From positions 1-38,246 of the forward strand of contig PWGO01000066.1 in assembly GCA_003554525.1 (NCBI GenBank): a DNA stretch of 38,246 nucleotides, written 5' to 3'. The position numbers and the translations under genes were made by a program. The notes beneath the pieces were generated by a model. The model did no database searches. It worked only from the letters and a program-made list of their open reading frames with translations, and had not been told where the DNA came from. Shown piece by piece: positions 1 through 9,011 of the stretch; the stretch's first letter is position 1, and the number at the start of each line of letters is the position of its first letter. Source of the stretch: Syntrophomonadaceae bacterium (GTDB lineage: Bacteria; Bacillota; Dethiobacteria; DTU022; PWGO01).

Positions 1-88
1 CTGCTGTTACAGGTGCAGCAGTAAATGTAAACAACAACGCAATCACCAGGCAAAGATTTACTGACCTTTTAAATATTTTCTTTTTCAA
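1..88 (-). CDS. Start of a secreted or surface protein, cut by the window edge
   Basis: Only the first 29 codons are present and the gene continues beyond base 1. Translation from a TTG codon gives a classic Sec signal peptide: a basic start (KKKIFKR), a hydrophobic core (LCLVIALLFTF) and a small-residue end (AAPVTA). A GGGAGG ribosome site lies about ten bases upstream of the TTG, and a consensus promoter lies about 100 bases upstream. No other start codon fits this arrangement as well. The mature protein is not visible, so its function cannot be given. It is probably exported to the cell surface or medium. Confidence 0.65.
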   Translation of the reverse strand, partial: MKKKIFKRSVNLCLVIALLFTFTAAPVTA

Positions 89-185
89 TTCTAATTATCC
101 TCCCTATTTTTAGTAGATTTTTAATTAAATAAATCTGATAAAGAAACGACTAAATTTATTACATATAACACCCTCTTTGGTTAAT

Positions 186-214
186 ATTGTATCATATACT
201 TTTTTTAATGTCAA
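186..214 (-). promoter_or_regulatory. Sigma-A-type promoter for the left-edge secreted protein
   Basis: On the minus strand TTGACA and TACAAT are separated by exactly 17 bases, close to the vegetative consensus. Transcription would start near base 178 and give a leader of about 90 bases before the TTG start at 88. Confidence 0.75.
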
Positions 215-386
215 TCCTAATATGGAAATTTTGGATGCTATTTATAATGTTGCCATATGTCGGTATTTGTCTAATTGCTAAACTGGCATAGGAATTTATT
301 TCACTAACAAAAATCTTTGCCTTGAAGACATAAAAAAATTTTGGCACAAGCCAATAAATGAGGTTATCCACTACATATTTATGACA
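215..386. other. Non-coding stretch with no recognised feature
   Basis: AT-rich sequence between the promoter of the left-edge gene and the terminator hairpin of the tRNA side. I see no open frame with a ribosome site, no RNA motif and no convincing repeat here. Confidence 0.5.
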
Positions 387-439
387 AAACAGAAAAACCG
401 TAAACCCTTTTATGCCAAGGGCTTACGGTTTTTCTGTTT
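387..439. terminator. Long hairpin, probable bidirectional terminator
   Basis: A 21-base arm (387-407) pairs with 419-439 with one mismatch (A opposite C). The outer part of the stem is A/T-rich (AAACAGAAAAACCG), so either transcript would end in a U-rich arm. It sits between the tRNA cluster and the left-edge gene and would insulate the two. Confidence 0.6.
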
Positions 440-463
440 GAGATTTGCTGTAAAAGTCAGGGT

Positions 464-494
464 TTAAAAACCGGCATCTTCTCAGATGCCGGTT
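464..494 (-). terminator. Rho-independent terminator of the tRNA cluster
   Basis: Ten base pairs, AACCGGCATC with GATGCCGGTT, and a six-base loop, followed on the minus strand by a short T run. It lies just after tRNA-Arg, where the tRNA transcript should end. Confidence 0.75.
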
Positions 495-501
495 CTTTCT
501 A

Positions 502-578
502 TGGCGCGCCCGGGAGGATTCGAACCTCCGACCTCCTGATTCGTAGTCAGTTACTCTATCCAGCTGAGCTACGGGCGC
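502..578 (-). tRNA. tRNA-Arg (anticodon ACG)
   Basis: 77 bases with encoded CCA. The acceptor arms GCGCCCG/CGGGCGC pair fully. The T arm carries GGTTCGAATCC and the anticodon loop is CTACGAA, giving ACG (wobble inosine expected). It is the last tRNA of the three-gene cluster. Confidence 0.95.
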
Positions 579-583
579 ATGTG

Positions 584-674
584 TGGCGGAGAGAGAGGGA
601 TTCGAACCCTCGAGGCGGGGTATCCGCCTACTCGCTTAGCAGGCGAGCGCCTTCGACCACTCGGCCATCTCTCC
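584..674 (-). tRNA. tRNA-Ser (anticodon GCT)
   Basis: 91 bases with encoded CCA and the long variable arm typical of serine tRNAs. The acceptor is GGAGAGA/TCTCTCC with discriminator G. The anticodon stem CTCGC/GCGAG encloses a loop with GCT, which reads AGC/AGT codons. Confidence 0.95.
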
Positions 675-719
675 GCAAACGTAACCCCTGTTTTAATCCC
701 GCGAAGGGGGTTGAATTGG

Positions 720-806
720 TGGCGGAGGGGGTGGGATTCGAACCCACGGCCCTTCCGGGTCACCGGTTTTCAAGACCGGCTCCTTAAGCCACTCGGACAC
801 CCCTCC
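720..806 (-). tRNA. tRNA-Ser (anticodon TGA)
   Basis: 87 bases with encoded CCA and a long variable arm. The acceptor is GGAGGGG/CCCCTCC with discriminator G, and the anticodon loop carries TGA (UCN serine codons). It is first in the tRNA transcript, directly after a promoter. It follows serS, so serine tRNAs and their synthetase are neighbours. Confidence 0.95.
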
Positions 807-819
807 GAATGCGTTAATT

Positions 820-849
820 AGTATATCACATATACGAGACCATAGTCAA
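820..849 (-). promoter_or_regulatory. Promoter of the tRNA cluster
   Basis: TTGACT and TATACT on the minus strand, 18 bases apart, ending 13 bases before tRNA-Ser(TGA). It lies in the 73-base gap after serS, so the tRNAs need not depend on read-through from serS. Confidence 0.75.
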
Positions 850-879
850 CGCAAACGAGGGCTTTAACTGTCAACCAAC

Positions 880-2175
880 TCAGCCTGAAAGCACCCCCTC
901 CCTGCCCGGCATATAAGGTCTTAAAGCTTCAGGAACAATAACGGTTCCATCTTCCTGCTGGAAGTTTTCCAGTATGGCCGCCAGGACCCGGCCTATAGCC
1001 AGGCCGGAACCATTGAGAGTATGTACAAATGCTGTTTTTTTGCCGCCGCCGGAACCCTCCGGAACGGCAGGACGGTATCTTATCCCCGCACGGCGGGCCT
1101 GGAAATCACGGAAATTGCTACATGATGATACTTCACGGTAGTTGTCCGAAGAAGGCAGCCAGACCTCCAGGTCGTATTTTTTGGCGGCGGCAAATCCCAG
1201 ATCCCCGGTACACATCAAGGCCACACGGTAAGGAAGATTTAATAGTTGAAGCACACGTTCAGCATCTTGCACCAGCTTTTCCAGCTCCTGCGGAGAATCC
1301 TCCGGCCTGACAAACTTTACCAGCTCTACCTTGTTGAACTGGTGCTGGCGTACCAGCCCGCGGGTATCCCTACCGTGGGAGCCTGCCTCGGCGCGAAAGC
1401 AAGCACTGTAAGCCGTGTAATACAAAGGAAGCTCTTCTTCCTGTAAAATTTCCTCCCGGTGCAAGTTGGTAACCGGGACTTCCGCCGTTGGTATCAGGTA
1501 CAAATCGTAATCTTCTACCTTGAACATGTCCTCCGTAAACTTGGGCAGCTGTCCCGTGCCGGTCATGCTGTCTCCGTTTACCAGGAAAGGGGGGAATATT
1601 TCCCGGTAACCATGTTCCCCGGTATGCAAGTCAAGCATTAAATTTATCAGGGCCCGCTCCATTTGAGCGCCCCTGCCACTATAAAGAACAAACCTGCTGC
1701 CGCTGATCTTCCCCGCCCGATTAAAGTCGAGCAGGTTTAATGCTTCCCCAATTTCCCAATGCGGCCTGGGATTAAAACTAAATTGAGTAGGGGTACCCCA
1801 GTAACGAACAATTTCATTTTCCTCTTCCGTATCACCTGCCGGCACTTCGGGATCCGGGATATTGGGTATGCGCAGTTGAATTTCTAATATTTTATTGTTT
1901 ATTTCCTTAATTTCAGCATCATACTCCTTGATCTGTGAAGATATCCGCCGCATTTCCTCCATCTTTTCTTCATCGTTTATGCCTTCTGCTTTTTTGGCAC
2001 CTATTTCTTTTGAAACCACGTTACGCCTGTTTTTTAGAGTTTCCACTTCCTTAAGACGGCTTCTTCTTTTTTCATCCCATTCCAAAAGAGCATCAAGTTC
2101 CGCGGCTTCTCCCTTGGATTCCATGGCTCTTCTGGCTTCTTCCGGGTTTTCCCTTAAATATTTTAAATCAAGCAC
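880..2175 (-). CDS. serS: Seryl-tRNA synthetase
   Basis: Cytoplasmic class II enzyme charging tRNA-Ser (and tRNA-Sec where present) with serine. At 431 residues it is the usual family length. Residues 1 to about 110 are the charged, heptad-rich coiled-coil arm that grips the long variable arm of tRNA-Ser. The catalytic core follows, with class II motif 2 near 260-280 ([14 protein letters not shown]) and motif 3 near 389-405 ([17 protein letters not shown]). It starts at ATG with a GGGGGATATACGCC-type upstream sequence, 23 bases after argS ends, so argS and serS are probably one transcript. Two serine tRNA genes lie immediately downstream. No T-box is seen before the argS-serS pair. Identification is firm. 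Confidence 0.97.
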   Translation of the reverse strand: MLDLKYLRENPEEARRAMESKGEAAELDALLEWDEKRRSRLKEVETLKNRRNVVSKEIGAKKAEGINDEEKMEEMRRISSQIKEYDAEIKEINNKILEIQLRIPNIPDPEVPAGDTEEENEIVRYWGTPTQFSFNPRPHWEIGEALNLLDFNRAGKISGSRFVLYSGRGAQMERALINLMLDLHTGEHGYREIFPPFLVNGDSMTGTGQLPKFTEDMFKVEDYDLYLIPTAEVPVTNLHREEILQEEELPLYYTAYSACFRAEAGSHGRDTRGLVRQHQFNKVELVKFVRPEDSPQELEKLVQDAERVLQLLNLPYRVALMCTGDLGFAAAKKYDLEVWLPSSDNYREVSSCSNFRDFQARRAGIRYRPAVPEGSGGGKKTAFVHTLNGSGLAIGRVLAAILENFQQEDGTVIVPEALRPYMPGREGVLSG

Positions 2176-2198
2176 GGCGTATATCCCCCTTCCTCGAA

Positions 2199-3923
2199 TT
2201 ACATTTCTTCCGGAGCTTTAATTCCCAGCATTTGTAGACCCTCTCTTAAAACCGGGCGCGCTGCTTCCAGCAACCGCAACCGGGCTTCTTTAAGGTTGCC
2301 TTCTTCCCCCAGTACGCTGCAGCTATGGTAAAAACGGTTGAATTCCCTGGAAACATCTACAAGATACCTGGCCAAAATAGAAGGTTTCTGGTTTTTTTGC
2401 GCTTTTATTACTGTATCTGCAAACAAAGCAAGATGCTTTACCAGGGTTTTTTCTTCTTCTTTTTCCAGCAGCATGGCTGCTTCCGAAATATCTATGGAGC
2501 AGACGCGGGAACCGTTCAGGTCCCGGGCCCTTCGCAGGATACTGCACAGCCTGGCATGGGCGTACTGAACATAGGGGGCAGTTTCTCCGGAAAAATCCAG
2601 CACCCGGTCCCACTCAAACTCCACGTCCTTTATACGGTCGTGGTAAAGATCCCCGAATTTAATTGCGCCTATACCCACGGCTTCAGCCACCTTTTCCTTG
2701 TCTTTCAGGTCAGGGTTTTTTCCCTGTATGGTCTGGAAGGCAAGGGAAATGGCTTTATCAATGACTTCTTTTAAAAGGATTATATTGCCTTCCCGGGTGG
2801 ACATTTTTCCGTCCTTAAAACGGATAAGGCCAAAGGGTACGTGAACACAGTTTTCAGCCCACGCAAAACCCATCAATTCAAGCACTTTAAACAGCTGCTG
2901 AAAATGCAAGGTCTGTTCCGCACCCACCACGTACAGCATTTGACTGAATTCAAATTCCTGGTAACGGTATATGGCAGCTGCAAGATCCCTGGTAATATAG
3001 AGGGTAGCGCCGTCTTTTTTCTTTAATATGCAAGGAGGAAGGCCATATTTTTCCAGATCAACCACGATCGCCCCTTCGCTTTCCTTTGCTATGCCTTTCT
3101 GCCAGGCATATTCCACTACCCGGTCCAGCTGTTCGTTGTAAAAGCTTTCCCCCAGGTAATGATCGAACTCAATGTCCAGCATATGGTATATTTTTTTAAA
3201 TTCTTCAAGGGAAAAATCACAAAATGCATCCCAAAGCTTTACAGCATCCTCATTGCCTTCTTCCAGCTTCCTGAACCATTCTCTGCCCTCTTGTTCCAGG
3301 TGTTCATCCCCATCGGCTTCCCGGTGAAAATCTACATACAGGCCATAAAGATAATTTACCGGGTCCTGCTCAAGGGCTTTTTTATCTCCCCACCGGGAAT
3401 ATGCGGCTATGAGCTTGCCAAACTGGGTTCCCCAATCCCCCAGGTGGTTTATGCCCACTGGCTTATAACCCATGGCCCTGTATATACGGTACAGGGAGTT
3501 TCCTATAACCGTAGAACGCAAGTGCCCTATTCCAAAAGGCTTGGCAATGTTTGGGGCAGAGTAGTCTATAACTACAACCTGGTTACTGCCCCTGGAACAC
3601 CACTTTGTTAGATAGCTGCCCGAGACCAGTTCTTCCATTACCTCCCGGCCCAGCTTTGAATAGTTGACAAAAAAATTCAAGTAAGGGCCCCTGTTTTCTA
3701 CCCTGGCCCAGTATTTTTCGCTTCTTCCGCTAATATCCTTGGCCAGCTCTGCGGCTATATCTTTGGGATTTTTTTTAAATTCCCTGGCCAGAGCAAAACA
3801 GGGAAACGCTATCTCTCCCATTTCCGGCTCCGGAGGCGTTTCCAGAAGAGGCTCCACCTGTTCTCTGGAAAGCGGCAATTGTTCTGCTAATACTTTACAT
3901 ATTTCTTCTTTTAACCTGAGCAT
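2199..3923 (-). CDS. argS: Arginyl-tRNA synthetase
   Basis: Class I synthetase that attaches arginine to tRNA-Arg in the cytoplasm. At 574 residues it has family length. An N-terminal additional domain (about residues 1-110) precedes the Rossmann core with the HIGH-type signature FGIGHLRS, preceded by APNIAKP as is typical of ArgRS, and the KMSKS-type loop [11 protein letters not shown]. The C-terminal helical DALR domain (from about 455, [14 protein letters not shown]) recognises the anticodon. The ATG start has an AGGAG site 12 bases upstream. It leads the argS-serS pair; tRNA-Arg(ACG) is a few kilobases further on. The 470-base upstream gap contains a telomere-like repeat array and a hairpin repeat. 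Confidence 0.97.
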   Translation of the reverse strand: MLRLKEEICKVLAEQLPLSREQVEPLLETPPEPEMGEIAFPCFALAREFKKNPKDIAAELAKDISGRSEKYWARVENRGPYLNFFVNYSKLGREVMEELVSGSYLTKWCSRGSNQVVVIDYSAPNIAKPFGIGHLRSTVIGNSLYRIYRAMGYKPVGINHLGDWGTQFGKLIAAYSRWGDKKALEQDPVNYLYGLYVDFHREADGDEHLEQEGREWFRKLEEGNEDAVKLWDAFCDFSLEEFKKIYHMLDIEFDHYLGESFYNEQLDRVVEYAWQKGIAKESEGAIVVDLEKYGLPPCILKKKDGATLYITRDLAAAIYRYQEFEFSQMLYVVGAEQTLHFQQLFKVLELMGFAWAENCVHVPFGLIRFKDGKMSTREGNIILLKEVIDKAISLAFQTIQGKNPDLKDKEKVAEAVGIGAIKFGDLYHDRIKDVEFEWDRVLDFSGETAPYVQYAHARLCSILRRARDLNGSRVCSIDISEAAMLLEKEEEKTLVKHLALFADTVIKAQKNQKPSILARYLVDVSREFNRFYHSCSVLGEEGNLKEARLRLLEAARPVLREGLQMLGIKAPEEM

Positions 3924-4070
3924 AAACTACTTCTACTCCTTTAACATCATTTTGATTCTCTACGTGTTCTATCAATTTATCACTGTAACTTCCCCAGTAG
4001 TAATACGGCAATAACTTTTTGACCGTAAGGTGTTTTGATACATTTTTCTCTATATCTGGAAAACGATTAA

Positions 4071-4112
4071 GTTTAGGTTTAGGTTTAGGTTTAGGTTTAG
4101 GTTTAGGTTTAG
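4071..4112. repeat. Telomere-like hexamer array (GTTTAG)7
   Basis: Seven perfect head-to-tail copies of GTTTAG (CTAAAC on the minus strand) in the gap upstream of argS, about 150 bases before its start codon. A 101-codon minus-strand frame crosses it and reads it as repeated Lys-Pro. That frame has no ribosome site, resembles no family I know, and ends inside argS, so I do not call it a gene. Hexamer arrays gain and lose units by slippage, so length may vary between strains. Confidence 0.95.
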
Positions 4113-4265
4113 ATGTAGATCCCCTGATTATGCGTATATAACCTGCCAAATCATGCGTTAGTTTTGCTAAAAATATCATATGAAAGCAATTCATATGCAA
4201 AGCGTATACAGAATTTATACCACAATAATACCTGTCTTACATAATAAATCATGAAATCAAAAACT

Positions 4266-4301
4266 ATTCATCCGCTTTGCAAAGCAAATTTGCAAGCAGA
4301 C
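4266..4301. repeat. Dispersed hairpin repeat, degenerate copy
   Basis: The segment starting ATTCATCCGCTTTGCAAAGC resembles, in inverted orientation, the hairpin at 18122-18158 (ATTCATCCGCCTTGCAAAGC on the minus strand there). Both lie in gaps between genes. This copy is more decayed, and pairing of its arms is poor. The rest of the gap 3924-4393 shows no gene I can support. Confidence 0.55.
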
Positions 4302-4393
4302 TTCTTGCAAAAATTCATTTAAAATCCCCATGATAGAAAAGAAACAAATCCAAATTGAGACACCCTTTCAGAGTATGCCTTGAAGGTTTTATG

Positions 4394-5059
4394 CTAATCC
4401 TGCGCCCGGTTAATCTCTTCACACATGGCTTTTACCTTTTTAAAGTCTTCCCACACCGGCTTTTTTTTCCTTGCATCACGCAAAAGGGCGGCAGGGTGAA
4501 AAGTGGGCATGTACCAGCGGCCTTCTATTTTCCTCCATTCTCCCCTTATTTGAGTTATTAACGCGTCTTTTTTAATCAGGGTTTTAGTAGACAAAGATCC
4601 CAGGCAAACGATAATACGGGGGGAAATTAATTTAATTTGTCTTTCCAAAAAATAATAACATTCCTGGATCTCGGAAGTAGAAGGCAGGCGGTTGCCAGGA
4701 GGCCTGCATTTTACCACGTTGGTTATATAAACATCTTCCCTGGCCACCTCTACGGCCTCGAGTATTTTGTTTAACAGCTGCCCCGCACTTCCCACAAAGG
4801 GAAACCCCTGCTTATCCTCATCCGCTCCAGGTGCCTCACCTACAAGCATCAATACGGTTTCCGGGTTCCCTTCACCAAAAACGGGTTGACGACAATTCCG
4901 CCGCAGCTGGCATGCAAAACAATCCTGGCATTTACTCTCCAGCTCATTCATCTTTTCTGCCGGAGAAGGATGGAAATTAAAACCCCGGTTATTTTTATTC
5001 TCTGATTCGACTTTATTTCCCAGGAAATCAAAAAGGTTGCTCTGCCTGGAATATTCCAT
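4394..5059 (-). CDS. Uracil-DNA glycosylase, family 4 (iron-sulfur type)
   Basis: Removes uracil from DNA to start base-excision repair. The N-terminal third carries cysteines of the [4Fe-4S] cluster type ([13 protein letters not shown]), followed by the family motifs [20 protein letters not shown] (active-site loop), [12 protein letters not shown] and, near the C-terminus, [11 protein letters not shown]. The frame is open from 5095, but the ATG at 5059 is preferred: it has a GAGGGTG site seven bases upstream, whereas the upstream ATG has none and would overlap ddl. That gives 221 residues. It follows ddl by 28 bases on the same strand, so it may be co-transcribed with the EF-G-like gene and ddl. 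No functional link to cell-wall synthesis is implied. Confidence 0.92.
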   Translation of the reverse strand: MEYSRQSNLFDFLGNKVESENKNNRGFNFHPSPAEKMNELESKCQDCFACQLRRNCRQPVFGEGNPETVLMLVGEAPGADEDKQGFPFVGSAGQLLNKILEAVEVAREDVYITNVVKCRPPGNRLPSTSEIQECYYFLERQIKLISPRIIVCLGSLSTKTLIKKDALITQIRGEWRKIEGRWYMPTFHPAALLRDARKKKPVWEDFKKVKAMCEEINRAQD

Positions 5060-5087
5060 GGGAACACACCCTCGATTTATATCTAAT

Positions 5088-6206
5088 TTATTCATGCAAT
5101 GGCGGCGCCGTGCTCAACGTTTTCTTGCGTTTATGCCTGTCAATTCCCAGGCGTATAAGGCGTTCCACCAGTTCCGGGTAGGGAATGCCGCTGGCTTCCC
5201 ACAGTTTGGGATACATGCTTATGGTAGTAAAGCCGGGCATGGTGTTTATTTCGTTTATTGTTACTTCTTCTTTTTCTTCGTCCACAAAAAAGTCTACCCT
5301 GGCCAGACCGCTTGCTTCCACAGCTTTAAACGCGGATACGGACAGCTGCCGCACCTTTTCCTTCAGGTTAGAGGGAAGCCGGGCGGGAATTATCAATTCA
5401 GAGCGGTCGTCAATGTACTTGGACCGGTAATCGTAAAAATCGTTGCAGGGAATTATTTCCCCCGGCGTGGAAGCACTTGCCGTTTCATCACCCAACACAC
5501 TGCACTCAACTTCTTTTCCTCCTATATGGGCTTCAATTACTGCTTTTTCATCATAGTTAAAAGCTTCTATTACCGCTTCTTCCAGCTGATCCGCTGAGTA
5601 AACCTTGCTTATTCCCACGCTGGAACCCAGGTTGGCAGGCTTTACGAAACAGGGATAACCTATTTCTTTGTCCACCCGTATTTTCCAGTAACCCCGGTCT
5701 TCTTCCCAGCCATGGCGTTTAAAATACAAATATGGCCCTACCGGTACACTGTTTTGGGTAAAAAGCTGTTTCATTATTACTTTGTCCATTCCCGCAGAAG
5801 AACCCATTACTCCTGAACCCACGTACGGTATTCCGGAAAGCTCTAGCACTCCCTGTACGGTACCGTCTTCCCCATATGGGCCGTGTAAAACCGGGAAAAC
5901 TATGTCCAAAGAAATAAACTCCCGGATGATTCTATCCGTTCTACCTTCATCTATTAGCAAAATCCCCGGGTTAAGCGGGTCCATTGCCGGTACTGCCTTA
6001 CAGCAATTCTCCGGGGAAGCGTTTTCCCAGAGAACTTTCCAGGGATCTCCGCCGGCAATCCAACGCCCTTCCCTGGTTATACCCACCGGTATAACTTCGT
6101 GTTTATCTTTGTCTATGGCTTTCATAATAGACTGTGCCGAATGAAGGGATACCACGTGTTCCCCGGAGCACCCTCCAAAAAGTACACCCGTCTTGATCTT
6201 TTCCAT
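5088..6206 (-). CDS. ddl: D-alanine--D-alanine ligase
   Basis: ATP-grasp ligase joining two D-alanines for the peptidoglycan precursor stem peptide, in the cytoplasm. 372 residues. The N-terminal domain has LFGGCSGEHVVSLHSA and VFPVLHGPYGEDGTVQG. The ATP-grasp core has KPANLGSSVGISK, the omega-loop FYDYRSKY with the tyrosine expected for D-Ala specificity rather than the histidine of vancomycin-type D-Ala-D-Lac ligases, and the metal-binding INEINTMPGF. The start is ATG with a run of eight G residues as its ribosome site, four bases upstream. It is 49 bases downstream of the EF-G-like gene. Identification is firm. Confidence 0.96.
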   Translation of the reverse strand: MEKIKTGVLFGGCSGEHVVSLHSAQSIMKAIDKDKHEVIPVGITREGRWIAGGDPWKVLWENASPENCCKAVPAMDPLNPGILLIDEGRTDRIIREFISLDIVFPVLHGPYGEDGTVQGVLELSGIPYVGSGVMGSSAGMDKVIMKQLFTQNSVPVGPYLYFKRHGWEEDRGYWKIRVDKEIGYPCFVKPANLGSSVGISKVYSADQLEEAVIEAFNYDEKAVIEAHIGGKEVECSVLGDETASASTPGEIIPCNDFYDYRSKYIDDRSELIIPARLPSNLKEKVRQLSVSAFKAVEASGLARVDFFVDEEKEEVTINEINTMPGFTTISMYPKLWEASGIPYPELVERLIRLGIDRHKRKKTLSTAPPLHE

Positions 6207-6255
6207 TCTTCCCCCCCCTGCTGCACCAACAATTTTTACTAAAATATATTAGCGA

Positions 6256-8346
6256 TTAGCTCTCTTTATCACTTTTTTCTTGAGCCGCCGCTTCTATTAC
6301 CTGCTCACTAATATGGGAGGGAACTTCTTCGTAGTGTTTGAATTTCATGGTGAAAAATCCCCTTCCCTGGGTCATGGAGCGGAGATCTATTGCGTAGCGG
6401 AACATTTCCGCCATGGGAACCAGGGCCCGGATGGTCTGTACCCCGTTGGAAGGATCCATACCCAGTATTCGTCCCCTCCTGCTGTTAAGATCCCCCATTA
6501 TGTCTCCCATATATGATTCGGGAACAGTAACTTCAACTTCCATTACAGGTTCCAACAAAACAGCGTCAGCCTGCTCCATTCCCTGCTTAAAGGCCTGGGA
6601 AGCAGCAATTTTAAAGGCCATCTCCGAGGAATCTACAGTGTGATAAGAGCCGTCGTAAAGTGTGGCCTTAACTCCTACCACCGGGTATCCCGCCAGGTGA
6701 CCTTCTTCCATGGCTTCACTTATCCCTTTTTCCACTGCCGGAATATACTGCTTGGGAACTACGCCTCCAAAAATCTTCTCTTCAAACTCAAACCCTTTGT
6801 CATACTCCAGGGGTTCCAGTTCCAAAAAGACGTGGCCGTACTGGCCTCTTCCCCCGGACTGCTTTTTGTATTTATTTTCCACCCTGGTGTTCTTTTTGAT
6901 AGTTTCCTTGTACGGTACCCTCGGGGTTTTCAGCTCCACGTCCACACCAAACTTCTGTCGGAGCTTGTTGACAATCACCTCCAGGTGCATCTCTCCCATA
7001 CCAGATATAACCATCTCCTTGGTCTCTGTCCGCCGCTCTACTTTAAAAGTGGGATCTTCATCTGTAAACCGGGATAGCCCAGTACCAACTTTTTCTTCAT
7101 CTCCCTTGGCCTTGGATTCTACCGAAAAAGAAATAACCGGCTCGGGGAAATCCATCTGGGGAAATTGTACCGGGCTGCTCCGGTCACACAGGGTGTCCCC
7201 GGTGCCTGTTACCTGTAGCTTGGAGGTGCAGGCTATATCCCCGGTTACTATTTTATCCTCCTGGATCTGGTTTTTGCCCCTCATGTAAAATACCTGACCT
7301 ATTTTTTCAGTCCGGTCTTTACGGGGATTTAGCACCTGCATATCCGGGGATATGCTACCGGAAATTACCTTGAAGTAATTGATGCGCCCCACATAAGGAT
7401 CTGTCTGTGTTTTAAAAACCAGGGCAGAAAAAGCTCCATCGGGATCGGGGGAAACAGTTACCTCTTCGTCGCTGCCTGGCTTGTAGGCGGTTATTTCACC
7501 CCTTTCCAGGGGAGAGGGCAAGCATTCCGAAACAAGATCCAGAAAATGCTGTATTCCATAACATTGGGTTGCGGAACCCAGTGCTACCGGGAAAACACCC
7601 TGCTCACGCACCCCGGTTTTTAGTCCCTGCCACAACTCTTCTTCACTTAATGATTCGCCTTCCAGGTACTTCATCAGTAGCTCGTCATCGTTTTCCGCAG
7701 CCACCTCCACCATTTTTTCCCTCATCTCTTCAAACTGGTCTTGGTATTCTTGCGGAATCTCCTCTTCTTTTACCTCTTTTCCTTCCTGATCAAAGGTATA
7801 GGCTTTCTGGTTTAACAGGTCAATTACCCCTTTAAAATTTGCCTCTTCACCCCAGGGGATCTGAAGTGGAACTACCTTGTGCCCAAAAAAATTCTCCAGC
7901 TGTTCCATGGTCTTGGAAAAGCTGGCATTTTCACGGTCCAGTTTGTTAACAAAAATCATCCGGGGCAGATTGTTTTCCCCTGAATACTCCCATACTTTCT
8001 CCGTTCCTACTTCCACACCGTTTACCGCACTAACCACCACTGTGGCAGCATCAGCAGCACGCAAAGCCGCTTTAACCTCGCCCAAAAAATCAAAGTAGCC
8101 CGGTGTATCTAAAAAATTAATTTTGGTATCTTTCCATTCCACCGGCGATAAAGAAGTGTTAATAGTTATCTGCTTTTTGGCTTCTTCTTCGTCAAAATCC
8201 ATGGTGGTATTGCCGGCATCTACGCTTCCCAGCCTGTTTATGGCATTGGTAATAAAAAGCATGGCCTCGGCTAAAGAAGTTTTACCGGCACCACCGTGTG
8301 AAACAAGCGCTACATTTCTAATCTGTTCCGGCGTGTATTTTTTCAT
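6256..8346 (-). CDS. Elongation factor G-like GTPase (EF-G2 type)
   Basis: A translational GTPase with the full EF-G layout: G domain (about 1-290), domain II, then domains III-V ending in the RNA-binding fold (GMGEMHLEV, MGDLNSRRGRILGM). GTP-binding motifs are visible: SHGGAGKTS (G1), DTPGYFDF (G3) and NKLD (G4). G3 is DTPGY rather than DTPGH, so the usual catalytic histidine position carries tyrosine. Together with the divergent P-loop and the absence of neighbouring rpsL/rpsG/tuf, this marks it as the EF-G paralogue group rather than the main fusA. The role of that group is not well settled. The frame opens at 8364, but the ATG at 8346 has GGAGG seven bases upstream and fits the family start (MKKYTPEQIRN); length is 696 residues. 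Confidence 0.9.
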   Translation of the reverse strand: MKKYTPEQIRNVALVSHGGAGKTSLAEAMLFITNAINRLGSVDAGNTTMDFDEEEAKKQITINTSLSPVEWKDTKINFLDTPGYFDFLGEVKAALRAADAATVVVSAVNGVEVGTEKVWEYSGENNLPRMIFVNKLDRENASFSKTMEQLENFFGHKVVPLQIPWGEEANFKGVIDLLNQKAYTFDQEGKEVKEEEIPQEYQDQFEEMREKMVEVAAENDDELLMKYLEGESLSEEELWQGLKTGVREQGVFPVALGSATQCYGIQHFLDLVSECLPSPLERGEITAYKPGSDEEVTVSPDPDGAFSALVFKTQTDPYVGRINYFKVISGSISPDMQVLNPRKDRTEKIGQVFYMRGKNQIQEDKIVTGDIACTSKLQVTGTGDTLCDRSSPVQFPQMDFPEPVISFSVESKAKGDEEKVGTGLSRFTDEDPTFKVERRTETKEMVISGMGEMHLEVIVNKLRQKFGVDVELKTPRVPYKETIKKNTRVENKYKKQSGGRGQYGHVFLELEPLEYDKGFEFEEKIFGGVVPKQYIPAVEKGISEAMEEGHLAGYPVVGVKATLYDGSYHTVDSSEMAFKIAASQAFKQGMEQADAVLLEPVMEVEVTVPESYMGDIMGDLNSRRGRILGMDPSNGVQTIRALVPMAEMFRYAIDLRSMTQGRGFFTMKFKHYEEVPSHISEQVIEAAAQEKSDKES

Positions 8347-8507
8347 AACCATTCCTCCTAACAAACAATTAATTATTGGCTGTTTTTACTGGCCGACAAC
8401 TTGTTTTAATCATCAGTTAATATGTACCCCTGCACCAATTGTGCCTCCAGTTTGAGCAGTTATATTAATTTTAACAGTTCAGTTACCTTTAAACAACCGC
8501 AGCAAAG

Positions 8508-9011
8508 CTAAAGGGCTTCCTTTCCAAGCTTCAGGCGCACATAGTTAACCAGTCCCCCGTTAACTATAAGCTGCTGTATAAATTCCGGCAGGGGGGTGGC
8601 CTGGAATGTATATCCTTTTTGGGGGAGTTCAATAGCCCCCTTCTCCACATCAACTTTAATACTGTCACCTTTTTGAATGGCCTGTACCGCCTCGGGACAT
8701 TCCCATATAGGCAGCCCAATATTCATGGCGTTGCGGAAAAATATACGCGCAAAACTAACCGCGATAATCCCACCTACACCTGCCGCTTTTATTGAAATAG
8801 GTGCATGCTCCCGGGAACTGCCGCAACCAAAATTTTTGCCGGCTACAATAAAATCTCCCCGGCTAACTTTTGACGCAAATTCCGGGTCTGCATCTTCCAT
8901 ACAGTGGCGAGCCAGCTCTTCAGGATCATGCGTGTTTAAGTAGCGCGCCGGTATTATAGCATCGGTATCTATATCGTCTCCAAAGATCCAGGCTTTCCCT
9001 TCCAATATCAT
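8508..9011 (-). CDS. leuD: 3-isopropylmalate dehydratase small subunit
   Basis: Swivel-domain subunit that pairs with LeuC to isomerise 2-isopropylmalate to 3-isopropylmalate in leucine synthesis. 167 residues, the short type. It shows the family motifs DDIDTDAIIPARYLN near the N-terminus and GKNFGCGSSREHAP in the middle, then IIAVSFARIFFRNAMNIGLP. Its ATG overlaps the leuC stop codon by four bases, so translation is likely coupled. It is the last gene of the ilv-leu operon. No clear terminator hairpin follows in the 161-base gap before the EF-G-like gene. The short LeuC/LeuD pair can also act on homologous substrates (homocitrate, citramalate products) in some lineages, but the ilv context favours leucine. 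Confidence 0.92.
   Translation of the reverse strand: MILEGKAWIFGDDIDTDAIIPARYLNTHDPEELARHCMEDADPEFASKVSRGDFIVAGKNFGCGSSREHAPISIKAAGVGGIIAVSFARIFFRNAMNIGLPIWECPEAVQAIQKGDSIKVDVEKGAIELPQKGYTFQATPLPEFIQQLIVNGGLVNYVRLKLGKEAL

Noticed and set aside
579-821. 80-codon plus-strand frame across the tRNA genes
   Set aside because: It is the translated complement of three tRNA genes, a well-known source of false proteins.
3895-4200. 101-codon minus-strand frame with a Lys-Pro repeat upstream of argS
   Set aside because: It has no ribosome site, its repeat part is just the GTTTAG array, it ends inside argS, and nothing in it matches a family I know.
8413-8478. Glycine-rich 21-codon frame between leuD and the EF-G-like gene
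   Set aside because: No start codon or ribosome site. Too short to support a gene or a remnant of a named one.
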